Positions 14,425-22,772 of a stretch of 29,420 bases of DNA are shown here, piece by piece (positions within the stretch are counted from its first letter, which is position 1; each line of letters starts with the position of its first letter). The notes under the pieces are model-generated. The model saw nothing but the letters and a program-made list of their open reading frames with translations, was not told the DNA's origin and did no database searches. A program made the position numbers and the translations under genes. The DNA is from a virus. The DNA is taken from positions 1 to 29,420 of the IMG/VR virus record IMGVR_UViG_3300044971_001305; one strand, written 5' to 3'.

Positions 14425-16397
14425 TTAGCTTCTCCCCATTTTTGAACTACTTTTATATCTGCTACCAAGGGAATGTTTAACACTTTTATACCTTCCATAG
14501 CATCTTTAATTGCAGTCGTTGATTCTTCAACCAGCCTATCAGGAGTAAGTGTGACTAGTTCGTCGTGAACCGTTAATAAGAGTTTCGCGCCTTCTGGTAA
14601 AGCAGCGTTGGCCCTCACCATGGCAACTTTAATAATGTCTGCAGCAGTGCCTTGAATACGAGTATTAAACGCCTGACGTTCAGCACCTGCTTTTAACCCT
14701 GGGTCTCGTGATAGTAATTCTGGTAAATATCTCTTTCTACCTAAAATTGTGGTTATGTGAGGCGGCCTACTGTTTCTAGCAACACCAATAATCTTTTGTC
14801 TGTATCTATTTACTGAAGTAAAGTTAGCCCCAAAATCATCTAGTAATGTTCTAGCCTCTCGTACGCTGCAACCTATTTGCCTAGCTATTTTGTCTGGACC
14901 TACTCCGTAAGCCATCGCTAGCACTAGTACCTTCCCAGCTTTTCTATCTACTCCCATAGTGTTTCCTACGGTTGTATAAATATCTCCACCTTCTTGGTAG
15001 TTCTTTAACATAATTGGGTCTTCTGACATAGAAGCAATAATGCGAGGTTCAATCTGTGAATAGTCAGCAACAATCAACTTATAACCTTCTGGAGCTATAA
15101 ATAAATTTCTAATAGCTTTACCATGGGCTGTATGAGGGGCTGGTACGTTTTGTAAATTTGGGTTACGACTTGAGAATCTACCTGTCTCAGCTCCGTGTTG
15201 AATGAAATCACAATGAATGCGACCATCTACTAATAAACTTTCTTTATAGTCGGTCTTAGATTTTCCATTAACAGTTCTAATTACTTCCCCGCCTAAATAA
15301 GGAATAACATAAGTTGTTAATAATTTATTTAAATCTGAATATTCTAAAAGAGCGTCTACTAATTCGTCTCTACCTCTAAAAGCCTCAAGGGCTTCAGAAG
15401 ACACTGAATAATCTGATACTGATAAATCTATACCTTCGTCATCTTTTTTCTTCCCCTTGCCTGTTAAAACGTGGGTCTTTAAACCTCGGCCACCTTGGTC
15501 TTTAGGACCATATAACTTTGCTTGCTTTTCTTGGTTAGAATTAATATTAAAAAATCCAGCAATTTTGTAAATAGTTTCTCTTGCTTTTTCTATATCAACT
15601 TCTAATAAATCTTTAAGTTCTTGTAGGGCTTTCATATCTATTGGTGCACCAGTAAGCTTCATTTCGCAAAGGACTGCTAGAACATCCATCTCTAATTTAA
15701 ATACATTATGTACTGCTTGTTCTTTAATCTTTGGTGTTAAAACTTTCCACAACATAAATGTGTATTTAGAATCTAAATAAGCATACTTAGCAACCTCAGT
15801 AAAGGAATACTTCTCTACTTCTTTTCCAATACCTTTAACCATCTCATAGTTAAACTCTCTCTTTAAACAATCGTCAAGACCTACTTTATTTTTATTACGG
15901 TTGTCTACAATAAATGAAGCAATCATTGTGTCAAAGTAAGGACCTACTGGAACTTTATTGTCAAAATATTTAGCAACAGAAGTTAAATCAAATACAAGAT
16001 TGTGACCTATTTTTAAAATATCTTTATTAAACATTAAAGGTTTTAATGCTTTAAATACCTCAGCCGGAAACAATTGTTTAGGAGCTTCACCAAATAAAAC
16101 AGTTGACTTTCTTTTATCTCTTGAGTAATCACTTGGTCTTACTTCTAATCCTTTAGCAACACGCTTCTCACCTTGACCAGTAAGAGGAAATAGTTCTTCT
16201 AAAAATTCTCCGTTTGGATGTCCCATAGGAATAACATCACATCTACCATAGGTTGCAAGGGTAATCCATAAAACTTCATTAACGACTGTAACGCCTCTGC
16301 GTGGACCTACTGTTTCAACGTCATAAGCAAAAGCATCTTGAGTTAGATAATGACTAACCATTTCGTTTAATTGGTCAGTAGTGGTAATTATATTCAT
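14421..16397 (-). CDS. polA: family A DNA polymerase with 3'-5' proofreading domain
   Basis: 658 residues: exonuclease plus polymerase, no 5'-3' nuclease domain. Proofreading motifs: AYDVETV (Asp26, Glu28), HNLVFDLTS (Asp137), YAYLDSKYTF (Asp209). Polymerase motif A VADYSQIEPR (Asp445), motif B RKAGKVLVLAMAYG (Arg485, Lys489, Tyr497) and motif C TVHDELV (His611, Asp612). The residue aligned with E. coli Phe762 is Leu493, the Leu762-type variant reported as common in environmental phage polymerases and linked to slower, more faithful synthesis. No ribosome binding site is visible; a 10-bp hairpin lies 16 bases upstream (16413-16444). It is the replicative polymerase of this phage. Confidence 0.97.
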   Translation of the reverse strand: MNIITTTDQLNEMVSHYLTQDAFAYDVETVGPRRGVTVVNEVLWITLATYGRCDVIPMGHPNGEFLEELFPLTGQGEKRVAKGLEVRPSDYSRDKRKSTVLFGEAPKQLFPAEVFKALKPLMFNKDILKIGHNLVFDLTSVAKYFDNKVPVGPYFDTMIASFIVDNRNKNKVGLDDCLKREFNYEMVKGIGKEVEKYSFTEVAKYAYLDSKYTFMLWKVLTPKIKEQAVHNVFKLEMDVLAVLCEMKLTGAPIDMKALQELKDLLEVDIEKARETIYKIAGFFNINSNQEKQAKLYGPKDQGGRGLKTHVLTGKGKKKDDEGIDLSVSDYSVSSEALEAFRGRDELVDALLEYSDLNKLLTTYVIPYLGGEVIRTVNGKSKTDYKESLLVDGRIHCDFIQHGAETGRFSSRNPNLQNVPAPHTAHGKAIRNLFIAPEGYKLIVADYSQIEPRIIASMSEDPIMLKNYQEGGDIYTTVGNTMGVDRKAGKVLVLAMAYGVGPDKIARQIGCSVREARTLLDDFGANFTSVNRYRQKIIGVARNSRPPHITTILGRKRYLPELLSRDPGLKAGAERQAFNTRIQGTAADIIKVAMVRANAALPEGAKLLLTVHDELVTLTPDRLVEESTTAIKDAMEGIKVLNIPLVADIKVVQKWGEAK

Positions 16398-16412
16398 AAA
16401 TAGTTTAGGGCC

Positions 16413-16444
16413 CAGGGGCTGAGAAAGGGGAGAGTCAGCCCCTG
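16413..16444 (-). promoter_or_regulatory. leader hairpin upstream of polA
   Basis: CAGGGGCTGA and TCAGCCCCTG form a perfect 10-bp stem with a 12-base pyrimidine-rich loop (CTCTCCCCTTTC) on the minus strand. It fills most of the 64-base gap between the single-strand binding gene and polA. There is no U-tract, so it is not a standard terminator. It could be a translational operator, as known for T4 gene 43. Confidence 0.55.
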
Positions 16445-16461
16445 AGCGGTCTAATGTTTGC

Positions 16462-17106
16462 CTATCTATCCATTAGTTCTTCAGCAATGGCAAGCAAATC
16501 TGTGTAAGAAGTTTGCTTGATTGTTGAATAAGAAAATGGTTCCATTGAAGCAATTGCATTTGCAGCAGTTGCTGGGTCGATACCATAATCTTCTGCCAAG
16601 TCGCGTTCTTTAATTGCGACTACATGGTAGACAGTGCTTTGTTTTACGCCTGAACGGCTTATTGCCCAATAATTTTTATTTAAAGGACCTTGTGGTGTTG
16701 AGTTAACCATGTGCAAAGTCTTAAACAAACGAGGAGAAGCGATAATCATTTGCTTCTGCGCTGGAGTTATGCTTAAGTTAGCAACAGTAAACCCACGCTT
16801 GTCTTCTGGGCGATGGCGCAACTTAAGACATAATGGGCATTCTGCACCCAAACATACATAAGATTTGCGACCAGCCTTTTCAGTCAAGAAATGCTGTCTG
16901 TAACTTGCGAACGGACCATTAGGGTCAAGAAACTTAACCACTTGTAATTCTTCGCTGTGTTTAAATTCAACTGGAAAATCGCCAGTAGGAGGTGTTAATT
17001 TCTCCGCAGCTTCCCAGCCTGATTGAACTGCTGAACTTGTTGCTTGTTCAGGTCTTGCATCAACCATATATGTGTCAATGCCTGGTACTTCTTGTTGTAT
17101 AGCCAT
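16462..17106 (-). CDS. gp32-like single-stranded DNA-binding protein
   Basis: 214 residues. A probable OB-fold region (VEFKHSEELQVVKFLDP...) carries His72-x12-Cys85-x4-Cys90-x2-Cys93. T4 gp32 binds zinc through His64-x12-Cys77-x9-Cys87-x2-Cys90, so the layout is nearly the same with a shorter loop. VANLSITP and later strands (YWAISRSG, TVYHVVAIKERD) fit the rest of the core. The C-terminus (YTDLLAIAEELMDR) is mildly acidic. It would coat single-stranded DNA at the fork; position just before polA agrees. Family assignment is inferred from motif spacing and context. Confidence 0.8.
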   Translation of the reverse strand: MAIQQEVPGIDTYMVDARPEQATSSAVQSGWEAAEKLTPPTGDFPVEFKHSEELQVVKFLDPNGPFASYRQHFLTEKAGRKSYVCLGAECPLCLKLRHRPEDKRGFTVANLSITPAQKQMIIASPRLFKTLHMVNSTPQGPLNKNYWAISRSGVKQSTVYHVVAIKERDLAEDYGIDPATAANAIASMEPFSYSTIKQTSYTDLLAIAEELMDR

Positions 17107-17110
17107 TTAT

Positions 17111-17593
17111 TCATCTCTTTTCATCTGTTGTCATCTTATTTTCATCCTCGCGAATTTTATTCCACGAGTCAACTAGGTTTTTTGTAACCTGTTGATGTTG
17201 AGACCAGTTTATCCTTTTTTCTTCAAAAAGTCTATTCTGATTAAATATCTCAACAGCTGCCTCAATCATACGTCTGCTGTACAAACGACGACCTCGGTAT
17301 TCCTCCCCTGACTTAGTTGTCGTGGAAGGAAGTCTATAAGGGGATTGGGGAAGATACCCTTCCTTAATCCATGACCGTATAGTTACTAACGGCCTGTTTA
17401 AAGCTTTACATAAAGAACCAATAAGAAACATATCAACCTGTGTACCGTTAGGCAAAGTAGTTTTTCTAGGTTTGGAATCCCAATCTAGTATTTGTACTTC
17501 TTTTTTTGGTTTAGGTTCTTTGCGTTTTCTTTTACTACCTGGATAGTAAATATCTATATCGCTAAAAAACTTTTCAATATTTTCTTCGGTCAT
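17111..17593 (-). CDS. MerR-like helix-turn-helix DNA-binding protein
   Basis: 160 residues. A basic N-terminus (SKRKRKEPKPKK) precedes a winged helix: MFLIGSLCKALNRPLVTIRS (55-74), WIKEGYLPQSP, then GRRLYSRRMIEAAVEIF. This is the MerR/excisionase-type arrangement in which the first helix pair reads DNA and RRLY leads to the wing. The C-terminus is helical and charged. It could regulate phage promoters or act in replication. The ATGA overlap with the 136-residue gene upstream implies coupling. Confidence 0.8.
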   Translation of the reverse strand: MTEENIEKFFSDIDIYYPGSKRKRKEPKPKKEVQILDWDSKPRKTTLPNGTQVDMFLIGSLCKALNRPLVTIRSWIKEGYLPQSPYRLPSTTTKSGEEYRGRRLYSRRMIEAAVEIFNQNRLFEEKRINWSQHQQVTKNLVDSWNKIREDENKMTTDEKR

Positions 17594-18000
17594 TGTTTGA
17601 CTAATAACGCGTAAGTAATCTTTGATGGAAACATTTCATCTACTTCTTGTTCGGTGATTAAACCTTCATAGTAAGCAGCCATAATCTCATCTTCATTAAT
17701 AGTAGGTACTAACTTAATGCATCGGTCTTTAATTCCTTTTGCATCAAGAATAGATTCTGCTTTATCTATATCTAAAGATTTAGAAATCCTTTTTTGATGA
17801 ACAACAGTAATTCTGGTTAAACCAGATTTTTCGTCATTAATTTCAGCAACAATGTGCCCACGACTATCTTCTTCGCCTATTTCTAATAACGATTCAATAA
17901 CTCGTTTTTTAATTTCAGTTTGGCGTTGATTTAAAAATTCAACTTCATCTTTAAGTACTATGTATTGTTTAACTTCTTCTTTAAGTTTTTCTAAAGACAT
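17590..18000 (-). CDS. hypothetical protein with N-terminal coiled coil
   Basis: 136 residues. The first 45 form a likely coiled coil (LKEEVKQYIVLKDEVEFLNQ), followed by beta strands and a small alpha/beta part (RITVVHQKRISKSLDIDKAE). AAGGGGG before ATG 18000 is a strong ribosome binding site. Phages often carry proteins with this layout (coiled coil, then a strand-rich domain) of unknown role. No catalytic motif. Confidence 0.75.
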   Translation of the reverse strand: MSLEKLKEEVKQYIVLKDEVEFLNQRQTEIKKRVIESLLEIGEEDSRGHIVAEINDEKSGLTRITVVHQKRISKSLDIDKAESILDAKGIKDRCIKLVPTINEDEIMAAYYEGLITEQEVDEMFPSKITYALLVKQ

Positions 18001-18057
18001 CTTGTACCCCCTTCTAGGCTACGTGAATAACTTACCACTAGCCAAAAGGAGATGCAA

Positions 18058-18195
18058 CTATCGCTTTCCGGTGTTTCCTCGGTATCCTGTCTTTTTCTTA
18101 TTCATGCTTCCTGGGACATGATAGCCCGACTTTTTAGGAACATGCTTTTTTCTAATTTCTAAAGATTTAACAATTTTATCTAAATGTTTTCCCAT
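18058..18195 (-). CDS. 45-residue highly basic peptide
   Basis: ATG 18195 overlaps the TAA of the ribbon-helix-helix gene (TAATG) and reads to TAG 18058. Fourteen of 45 residues are Lys or Arg (RKKHVPKKSG, NKKKTGYRG). It may bind nucleic acid or act as a small structural protein. Support comes from coupling and from filling an otherwise empty gap; no family. Confidence 0.6.
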   Translation of the reverse strand: MGKHLDKIVKSLEIRKKHVPKKSGYHVPGSMNKKKTGYRGNTGKR

Positions 18196-18365
18196 TAAAA
18201 AATATCCTCTTCGTACACAACGTCTTCTGCTAAATATTTTTCTAAAGCCTCAATAATAACACTGGTAACAGTGCGTTCGTCGGCAGCGGCCTTATATTGG
18301 ACAGCTTGCCATAGGTCATCGGCTACCCGAATAGTGCGAGTAGGGGTTTTTGGGGCGTTAGGCAT
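18195..18365 (-). CDS. ribbon-helix-helix (CopG/Arc-type) protein
   Basis: 56 residues. TRTIRVADDLWQAVQYKAAA then RTVTSVIIEALEKYL is the beta-strand plus two-helix pattern of ribbon-helix-helix DNA-binding dimers, here with an acidic tail (AEDVVYEEDIF). Such proteins usually repress their own operon or bind partition-like sites. No antitoxin partner toxin is evident: the next gene encodes a basic 45-residue peptide. The start is ATG 18365 with a weak AGGG. Confidence 0.85.
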   Translation of the reverse strand: MPNAPKTPTRTIRVADDLWQAVQYKAAADERTVTSVIIEALEKYLAEDVVYEEDIF

Positions 18366-18384
18366 ACACCCTAGGTTATAGGAA

Positions 18385-18606
18385 TTAAGGAGCGCTGTGT
18401 GGCTCTGTAGCCCACATAGGTTCTTGATAAGGCACTTCTGCCTTTGGAAGGCCGTTTAAAACGATGTCAGCAGCCACATGTAGCCCGGCAACAAAGTTGT
18501 TTGATAAGCCTATTTTTAAGCAATGGTCTGCGTACCTTTGAATCTCCATGGCTATATCAGATTTGGCCGTAGTCACTTCTGCAGAACAATCTTTCCAGTC
18601 TTCCAT
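18385..18606 (-). CDS. small hypothetical protein
   Basis: 73 residues, helical in the middle (DIAMEIQRYADHCLKIG, FVAGLHVAADIVL), Pro-rich end. No family. The TAATG overlap with the SNF2-like helicase gene puts it at the end of the replication operon. Confidence 0.65.
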   Translation of the reverse strand: MEDWKDCSAEVTTAKSDIAMEIQRYADHCLKIGLSNNFVAGLHVAADIVLNGLPKAEVPYQEPMWATEPHSAP

Positions 18607-20195
18607 TAAACCGACTCTCCTTGTAAGAACTTACTTAAACTTTGTACAGTAAGTTTAACACCCCCTTTGTCATCTATACCTTCTCCGTCAATAACGGCGT
18701 TTGCAACAGCATTCTTTTGTTGAAGCATGTCATGCTGCCTAACTTCTATTGAGCCACCCATAAGTAAATCTTGAATAACAATAGATTCCCAAGTAGAAGA
18801 TGCTCGTTTAATACGGCCGTTACGTTGAGCTGCCGAACCTGATGACCAAGGAAGGTCGTAATTTATGAGGAGATTAGCTGCAGGCAAATCGACGCCGTAA
18901 CCACCAGCGTCACTAGAAATAAGTACACGCACAGAAGAATCTTCGTTGAACGCAATTTTATTTTCCTCTTTAGTTCTAGCGTCTAATTTTCCTGAATAAA
19001 GCCTACATCTTTTAGGGCCTAGTTTCTCAGCAATCTTGTCCAACATATCTACATAAGAAGCAAATATTACAACCTTATGGTTGTCATTTTGTTCTAAAAA
19101 ATCTAAAGCATATTCTGTCATTGTTTCTAATTTATTAGAAGTTTTTATATCTTCTAGTAAACCGCTTTCAAACAACTCATTAGCGTAAGAAGAGCCTTCA
19201 CCATTCATTTGTTTAAACTTTTGAGCACTGGTTCTTAATAGGTCTGGGTGTGAGCATAACATTTTCAATGCACCAATTTTAGACATAATTTTTCCACGCA
19301 TCTCGTCTTCTGGTCCACCAGATTTAGATTCAAGTCCGTAATGAGACATTATGTTAAAAGAACTACCAAATAAATCTTGAGCTTCTTGTAAATCGTATAA
19401 AAGGTCAGTCTTTATTTTTTCGTATAGTTTTGCGCTTTTTCTGTCGAACGGGACGACAAGCGGGTCATTATGGATAGTGTCTGGAAGGTATGGGGCAACG
19501 TCCGGGTCTTTTTGAGCTTTTCGTACGCAAGCTGTACTAAGACGAGTATGAAGAGTAGGAAGATTCCTATAACGCTCAACACCGCCCCAGTTATTACGGA
19601 CAATAAACGCTTGGTCAAATAAATCAAACCTTCCTAATACCTCGGCATCTACAAACTGCATAATACTAAACAACTCTTCTGGTTTACCATTCTCAATAGG
19701 TGTGCCTGTAAGAGCAAACTTAAATGGAGAAGTTCCTAAACGCTTGGTGTACTTAGAGCGCTTAGACCTAAAAGACTTAATAGCAGTAGCCTCATCTAAT
19801 ACTACAAACCCTCTTGGTAATTTTTTAATCAAATCCCAATCGTTAACCACTTGTTCATAATTCATAATTACATAATCTACTTTGGTTTCTTTCCAGTTAT
19901 ACGCTTCTTGGTATTGAGACTGGCGTTTTGCTTTAGAACCATCTATGACTATGGCTTTAGAAGTATCATTAGTAAATTTTTTAATTTGATTAGCCCATTG
20001 ATATTTAAGACTAGATAAGCAAACGACTATTCCAGGCTCTTTTACTTTTCCTTCATCCATTAACCGCTCAATAGCAGCAATAGTTATAACAGTTTTACCA
20101 AGACCTAAATCGTATGCAACAAGCATCTTAGTTCTTTGGCACATTTTGTCTACAGCTTCTGGTTGATAAGGAAGAAGAGTTCCTTTAAAACTCAT
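18606..20195 (-). CDS. SNF2-like superfamily 2 helicase/ATPase
   Basis: 529 residues. Motif I DLGLGKT (29-35), motif II DEAT (134-137, instead of DEAH), motif III LTGTPIENG (162-170), and in the second RecA-like domain FASYVDM, SSDAGGYGVDLPAANLLINY and the QRNGRIKR arginine-finger motif. SNF2 proteins translocate on duplex DNA rather than unwinding freely; phage members help fork remodelling or recombination. The gene overlaps primase (ATGA) and the 73-residue gene. A full-length, apparently intact enzyme. Confidence 0.94.
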   Translation of the reverse strand: MSFKGTLLPYQPEAVDKMCQRTKMLVAYDLGLGKTVITIAAIERLMDEGKVKEPGIVVCLSSLKYQWANQIKKFTNDTSKAIVIDGSKAKRQSQYQEAYNWKETKVDYVIMNYEQVVNDWDLIKKLPRGFVVLDEATAIKSFRSKRSKYTKRLGTSPFKFALTGTPIENGKPEELFSIMQFVDAEVLGRFDLFDQAFIVRNNWGGVERYRNLPTLHTRLSTACVRKAQKDPDVAPYLPDTIHNDPLVVPFDRKSAKLYEKIKTDLLYDLQEAQDLFGSSFNIMSHYGLESKSGGPEDEMRGKIMSKIGALKMLCSHPDLLRTSAQKFKQMNGEGSSYANELFESGLLEDIKTSNKLETMTEYALDFLEQNDNHKVVIFASYVDMLDKIAEKLGPKRCRLYSGKLDARTKEENKIAFNEDSSVRVLISSDAGGYGVDLPAANLLINYDLPWSSGSAAQRNGRIKRASSTWESIVIQDLLMGGSIEVRQHDMLQQKNAVANAVIDGEGIDDKGGVKLTVQSLSKFLQGESV

Positions 20196-21136
20196 ACTAT
20201 TGCTTTCTCTCCATGCAATGAATGACGTGCTGTTTCTAATCCCTGTAGTATTTCTACCTTACTCATAGCCCCAACGTCTTTAACATCAATACCATCGTAA
20301 TTAAAAAACCAAACTTCAAAACCTTTTTCTTTAGCAAGCTTTAGCATTTGTACTGAAGATTTTTTACCAGCCTCATCGTTGTCCATAGCCATAAATATTT
20401 GTTTAGCACTTTTAATAAGTTTTACTTGTTGATTAGAGATGATTGCGCCAAACACAGCAACCCCTCCTGTTATACCTACTGAATCAAGTCTTACAACATC
20501 TAAAGGAGACTCAACAACTATAACTCTTTCTCCATCAAGCTGTTTAAACCCAAACAAGGCGTCGCTCTTTACTATTCCCGTTGGAAAGTTTTTAAAAAAT
20601 CTATTTGTAAAACCTTTTTCTTGCCAACCCATTAATTCTTTTGTATATGGGTCTCTTATAGGAATAATCCAATTGCTTTTATTACTGTCCCAAAGAATCT
20701 CATATTTAATTGCAGACTCTAAAGTTAATCCTCTAGCTTTTAATGCTTCAATAGGTGGGTTAACAAAAGCTTTTAAAGCAGCTTCAGTAATTTTTGGAGT
20801 CTCTGGTTCTACTGTAACTTTAGTAGTTCTTTCCCAAACGGTAGATAAATCTTCTGGTATTTCTAACCACTCTTTAGCTTGTCCATAATCAAAAAATCCA
20901 AAATTATCTTTCATATCTTTTAAGTAAGCAGTAAGGCTATATAGACTTCCTCGGTAATCGCAAGAAAAACAAATATGTGCTCCAGTTTCAAAATTTATAT
21001 ACCAAGAAGGATTACGGTCGTCTTTCCCAGTGCGCTCTTTATGAGCAGGGCAGTATGATTGAATTTCTGAACCTCTAACATTTACAACTTCAATACCTAA
21101 ACGTCCTAGTATTGTTTCCATTTGTTCTAGGGTCAT
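20192..21136 (-). CDS. DnaG-type DNA primase
   Basis: 314 residues. N-terminal zinc-binding domain: Cys29-x2-His32 and Cys56-x2-Cys59. Toprim domain: IVVESPLD (Glu209) and MAMDNDEAG (Asp252, Asp254), with a central segment between. It makes RNA primers for lagging-strand synthesis. No separate helicase-binding domain is visible, so it is smaller than bacterial DnaG. It is coupled by ATGA to the DnaB-like helicase upstream and to the SNF2-like helicase downstream. Confidence 0.93.
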   Translation of the reverse strand: MTLEQMETILGRLGIEVVNVRGSEIQSYCPAHKERTGKDDRNPSWYINFETGAHICFSCDYRGSLYSLTAYLKDMKDNFGFFDYGQAKEWLEIPEDLSTVWERTTKVTVEPETPKITEAALKAFVNPPIEALKARGLTLESAIKYEILWDSNKSNWIIPIRDPYTKELMGWQEKGFTNRFFKNFPTGIVKSDALFGFKQLDGERVIVVESPLDVVRLDSVGITGGVAVFGAIISNQQVKLIKSAKQIFMAMDNDEAGKKSSVQMLKLAKEKGFEVWFFNYDGIDVKDVGAMSKVEILQGLETARHSLHGEKAIV

Positions 21137-22365
21137 AAGTCTGTTTCGTCAATCTCTCTAAACTGAGCTTCGTTCCAATCCCATAAAAGCGATACTTCTG
21201 CGGGACCTGAGTTACGGCTTGCAATAACTTTTAATAAACGAGTGTCTTCTACATTCTCGTCTTCTTTTTGAAGACCTAGTAATACATCAGCGTCTTGTAA
21301 GAATGAAGATGAATAACCAATTGAATCTGCTGTTACGTTGCCTTTTTTCATTTTCCAATTAAGAACTTGGGTAGTAATAATTATAGGGCGTTGGAATCTC
21401 TGTGCTACTTTTTTAAGTGAACGAGTTATGTTAGTAAGGGCTTGAGCAGTATTTGATTCTCCTGATTGCTCATCCATCATTAGGTATACGCCATCAATAA
21501 AAACTACATGTGGTTGAAGTGTTTGAATCTTGCTAGCAATACCTGACACGGTGGAACCTGCCGCAGAATCTACTAACCAAAACTTTTGTTTCTCTTCTTT
21601 TAGTCTGTTAAGGACTGCTTTGTATCGTGATTCTTCTTCTGAGGTTAAAGTTCCTGTTAATAATCTTTGATGTGAAAGTTTAGCCCTCATTGCATCGTAT
21701 CGATTTTCTTGTTCTAAATTACTCATTTCAAATGACTGAAACATTGGGGTTTTTTGTGAATAGTAATGAACGTTGTGAGCAATCTGCATTGCAAGAGTTG
21801 ACTTACCAACTTTAGGTGGAGCAACGATAACAATCAATTGTCCGTTCTGTAATCCACTAGTTGCTTTATCAATAGTTGGGAAGCCGGTAGGGATGCCGCG
21901 TAAACCATTGGGGAGTAGTTTGCGCTCTTGATATTCATCCCACCGGCGGTCTGGGTCAGAAGTAATGTCTACGTCAGAACTTAACGTTAGACCATCTTCT
22001 TCTAATTTAATTAAACCTCGTTGTAAAACTAATAAAGCATCTTCGTGGTCTTTTTTCTTTTCAATACTTTGAATAGCATCTTGAATCATAGAAGAAGTAG
22101 CAAACTTTCTTCTAATGTTAATTATGTCGTCAATTAAATAATCAATTGAATCTTGTACTTCTACAAATTTGTAAGTTGGAAAATTAGCTGATACTACCTC
22201 TAAGCTTGGAGACTCTCCATATTTAGAAAAATGTTCTCTGGCAAATAGCCACAGTCTTCTATCATCTTCTTCTGAAAACCACTTTTCATTAACTCCTCTA
22301 GAAAATAAAGGTGTTAAGTTTCTATCCTTTATTGCTTTATTTATTAAACGAGTCTCATTGTTCAT
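21133..22365 (-). CDS. DnaB-like replicative helicase
   Basis: 410 residues from ATG 22365, which overlaps the preceding stop as ATGA; an upstream TTG at 22389 would add eight residues. The N-terminal domain is helical. The RecA-fold ATPase follows: GIPTGFPTIDKATSGLQNGQ, Walker A APPKVGKST, EMSNLEQ (the motif 1a region), Walker B VVFIDGVYLM, and IIITTQVLNWK. The hexameric helicase drives the fork. Its loader is encoded two genes upstream and primase immediately downstream, a complete primosome set. Confidence 0.94.
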   Translation of the reverse strand: MNNETRLINKAIKDRNLTPLFSRGVNEKWFSEEDDRRLWLFAREHFSKYGESPSLEVVSANFPTYKFVEVQDSIDYLIDDIINIRRKFATSSMIQDAIQSIEKKKDHEDALLVLQRGLIKLEEDGLTLSSDVDITSDPDRRWDEYQERKLLPNGLRGIPTGFPTIDKATSGLQNGQLIVIVAPPKVGKSTLAMQIAHNVHYYSQKTPMFQSFEMSNLEQENRYDAMRAKLSHQRLLTGTLTSEEESRYKAVLNRLKEEKQKFWLVDSAAGSTVSGIASKIQTLQPHVVFIDGVYLMMDEQSGESNTAQALTNITRSLKKVAQRFQRPIIITTQVLNWKMKKGNVTADSIGYSSSFLQDADVLLGLQKEDENVEDTRLLKVIASRNSGPAEVSLLWDWNEAQFREIDETDL

Positions 22366-22769
22366 ATCTGTGAGTAGTCCATTCCCCAATGTCCATATCT
22401 TAGAAGCCTATCAGGTAAATCTAACACACCTACAACCTCTGGTCTATAGGGCAATTCGTTAACTAGGTGATTGACAGATTTGTAAGGGGTAACGTATCTA
22501 AAAGGATTAGTACCCTGCTCATCTATAAGTTCTATTTCTTTTTGTAATTGTTTAGCGTTTTTATCAAATGAAGCTAATTCTAAAGTGTAACCTTTACGGT
22601 CAGCAAATAAATAAAGTTTGCTAAGTATTTGACGGTCATAAGATATTTCTTCGTCTGACACTGGTATTAACCTAAGAATTTTTTTAATTCTAGGTTCAAC
22701 GTTTGTAAATACATCCATAACGACTATTACCCTTTTAGGTAATTCGTTACTTAAGTCCCCTTTATACAC
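22362..22769 (-). CDS. hypothetical protein in the replication operon
   Basis: 135 residues, GTG start at 22769 with GAGGT about 10 bases upstream. RVIVVMDVFTN near the N-terminus followed by helices and EVVGVLDLPDRLLRYGHWGM at the end suggest an alpha/beta fold, possibly HAD- or NYN-like, but no catalytic set is clear. It starts soon after the SWIM gene stops and overlaps the helicase start, so it is likely made with both. Confidence 0.7.
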   Translation of the reverse strand: MYKGDLSNELPKRVIVVMDVFTNVEPRIKKILRLIPVSDEEISYDRQILSKLYLFADRKGYTLELASFDKNAKQLQKEIELIDEQGTNPFRYVTPYKSVNHLVNELPYRPEVVGVLDLPDRLLRYGHWGMDYSQI

Positions 22770-22772
22770 GAA

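Noticed and set aside
18195-18365. Classical toxin-antitoxin module
   Set aside because: The ribbon-helix-helix protein fits an antitoxin, but the coupled basic peptide has no toxin family feature, so only a pair of unknown role is claimed.
20439-20888. 149-residue open frame on the plus strand
   Set aside because: It lies wholly antisense inside primase, whose zinc and Toprim motifs prove the minus frame.
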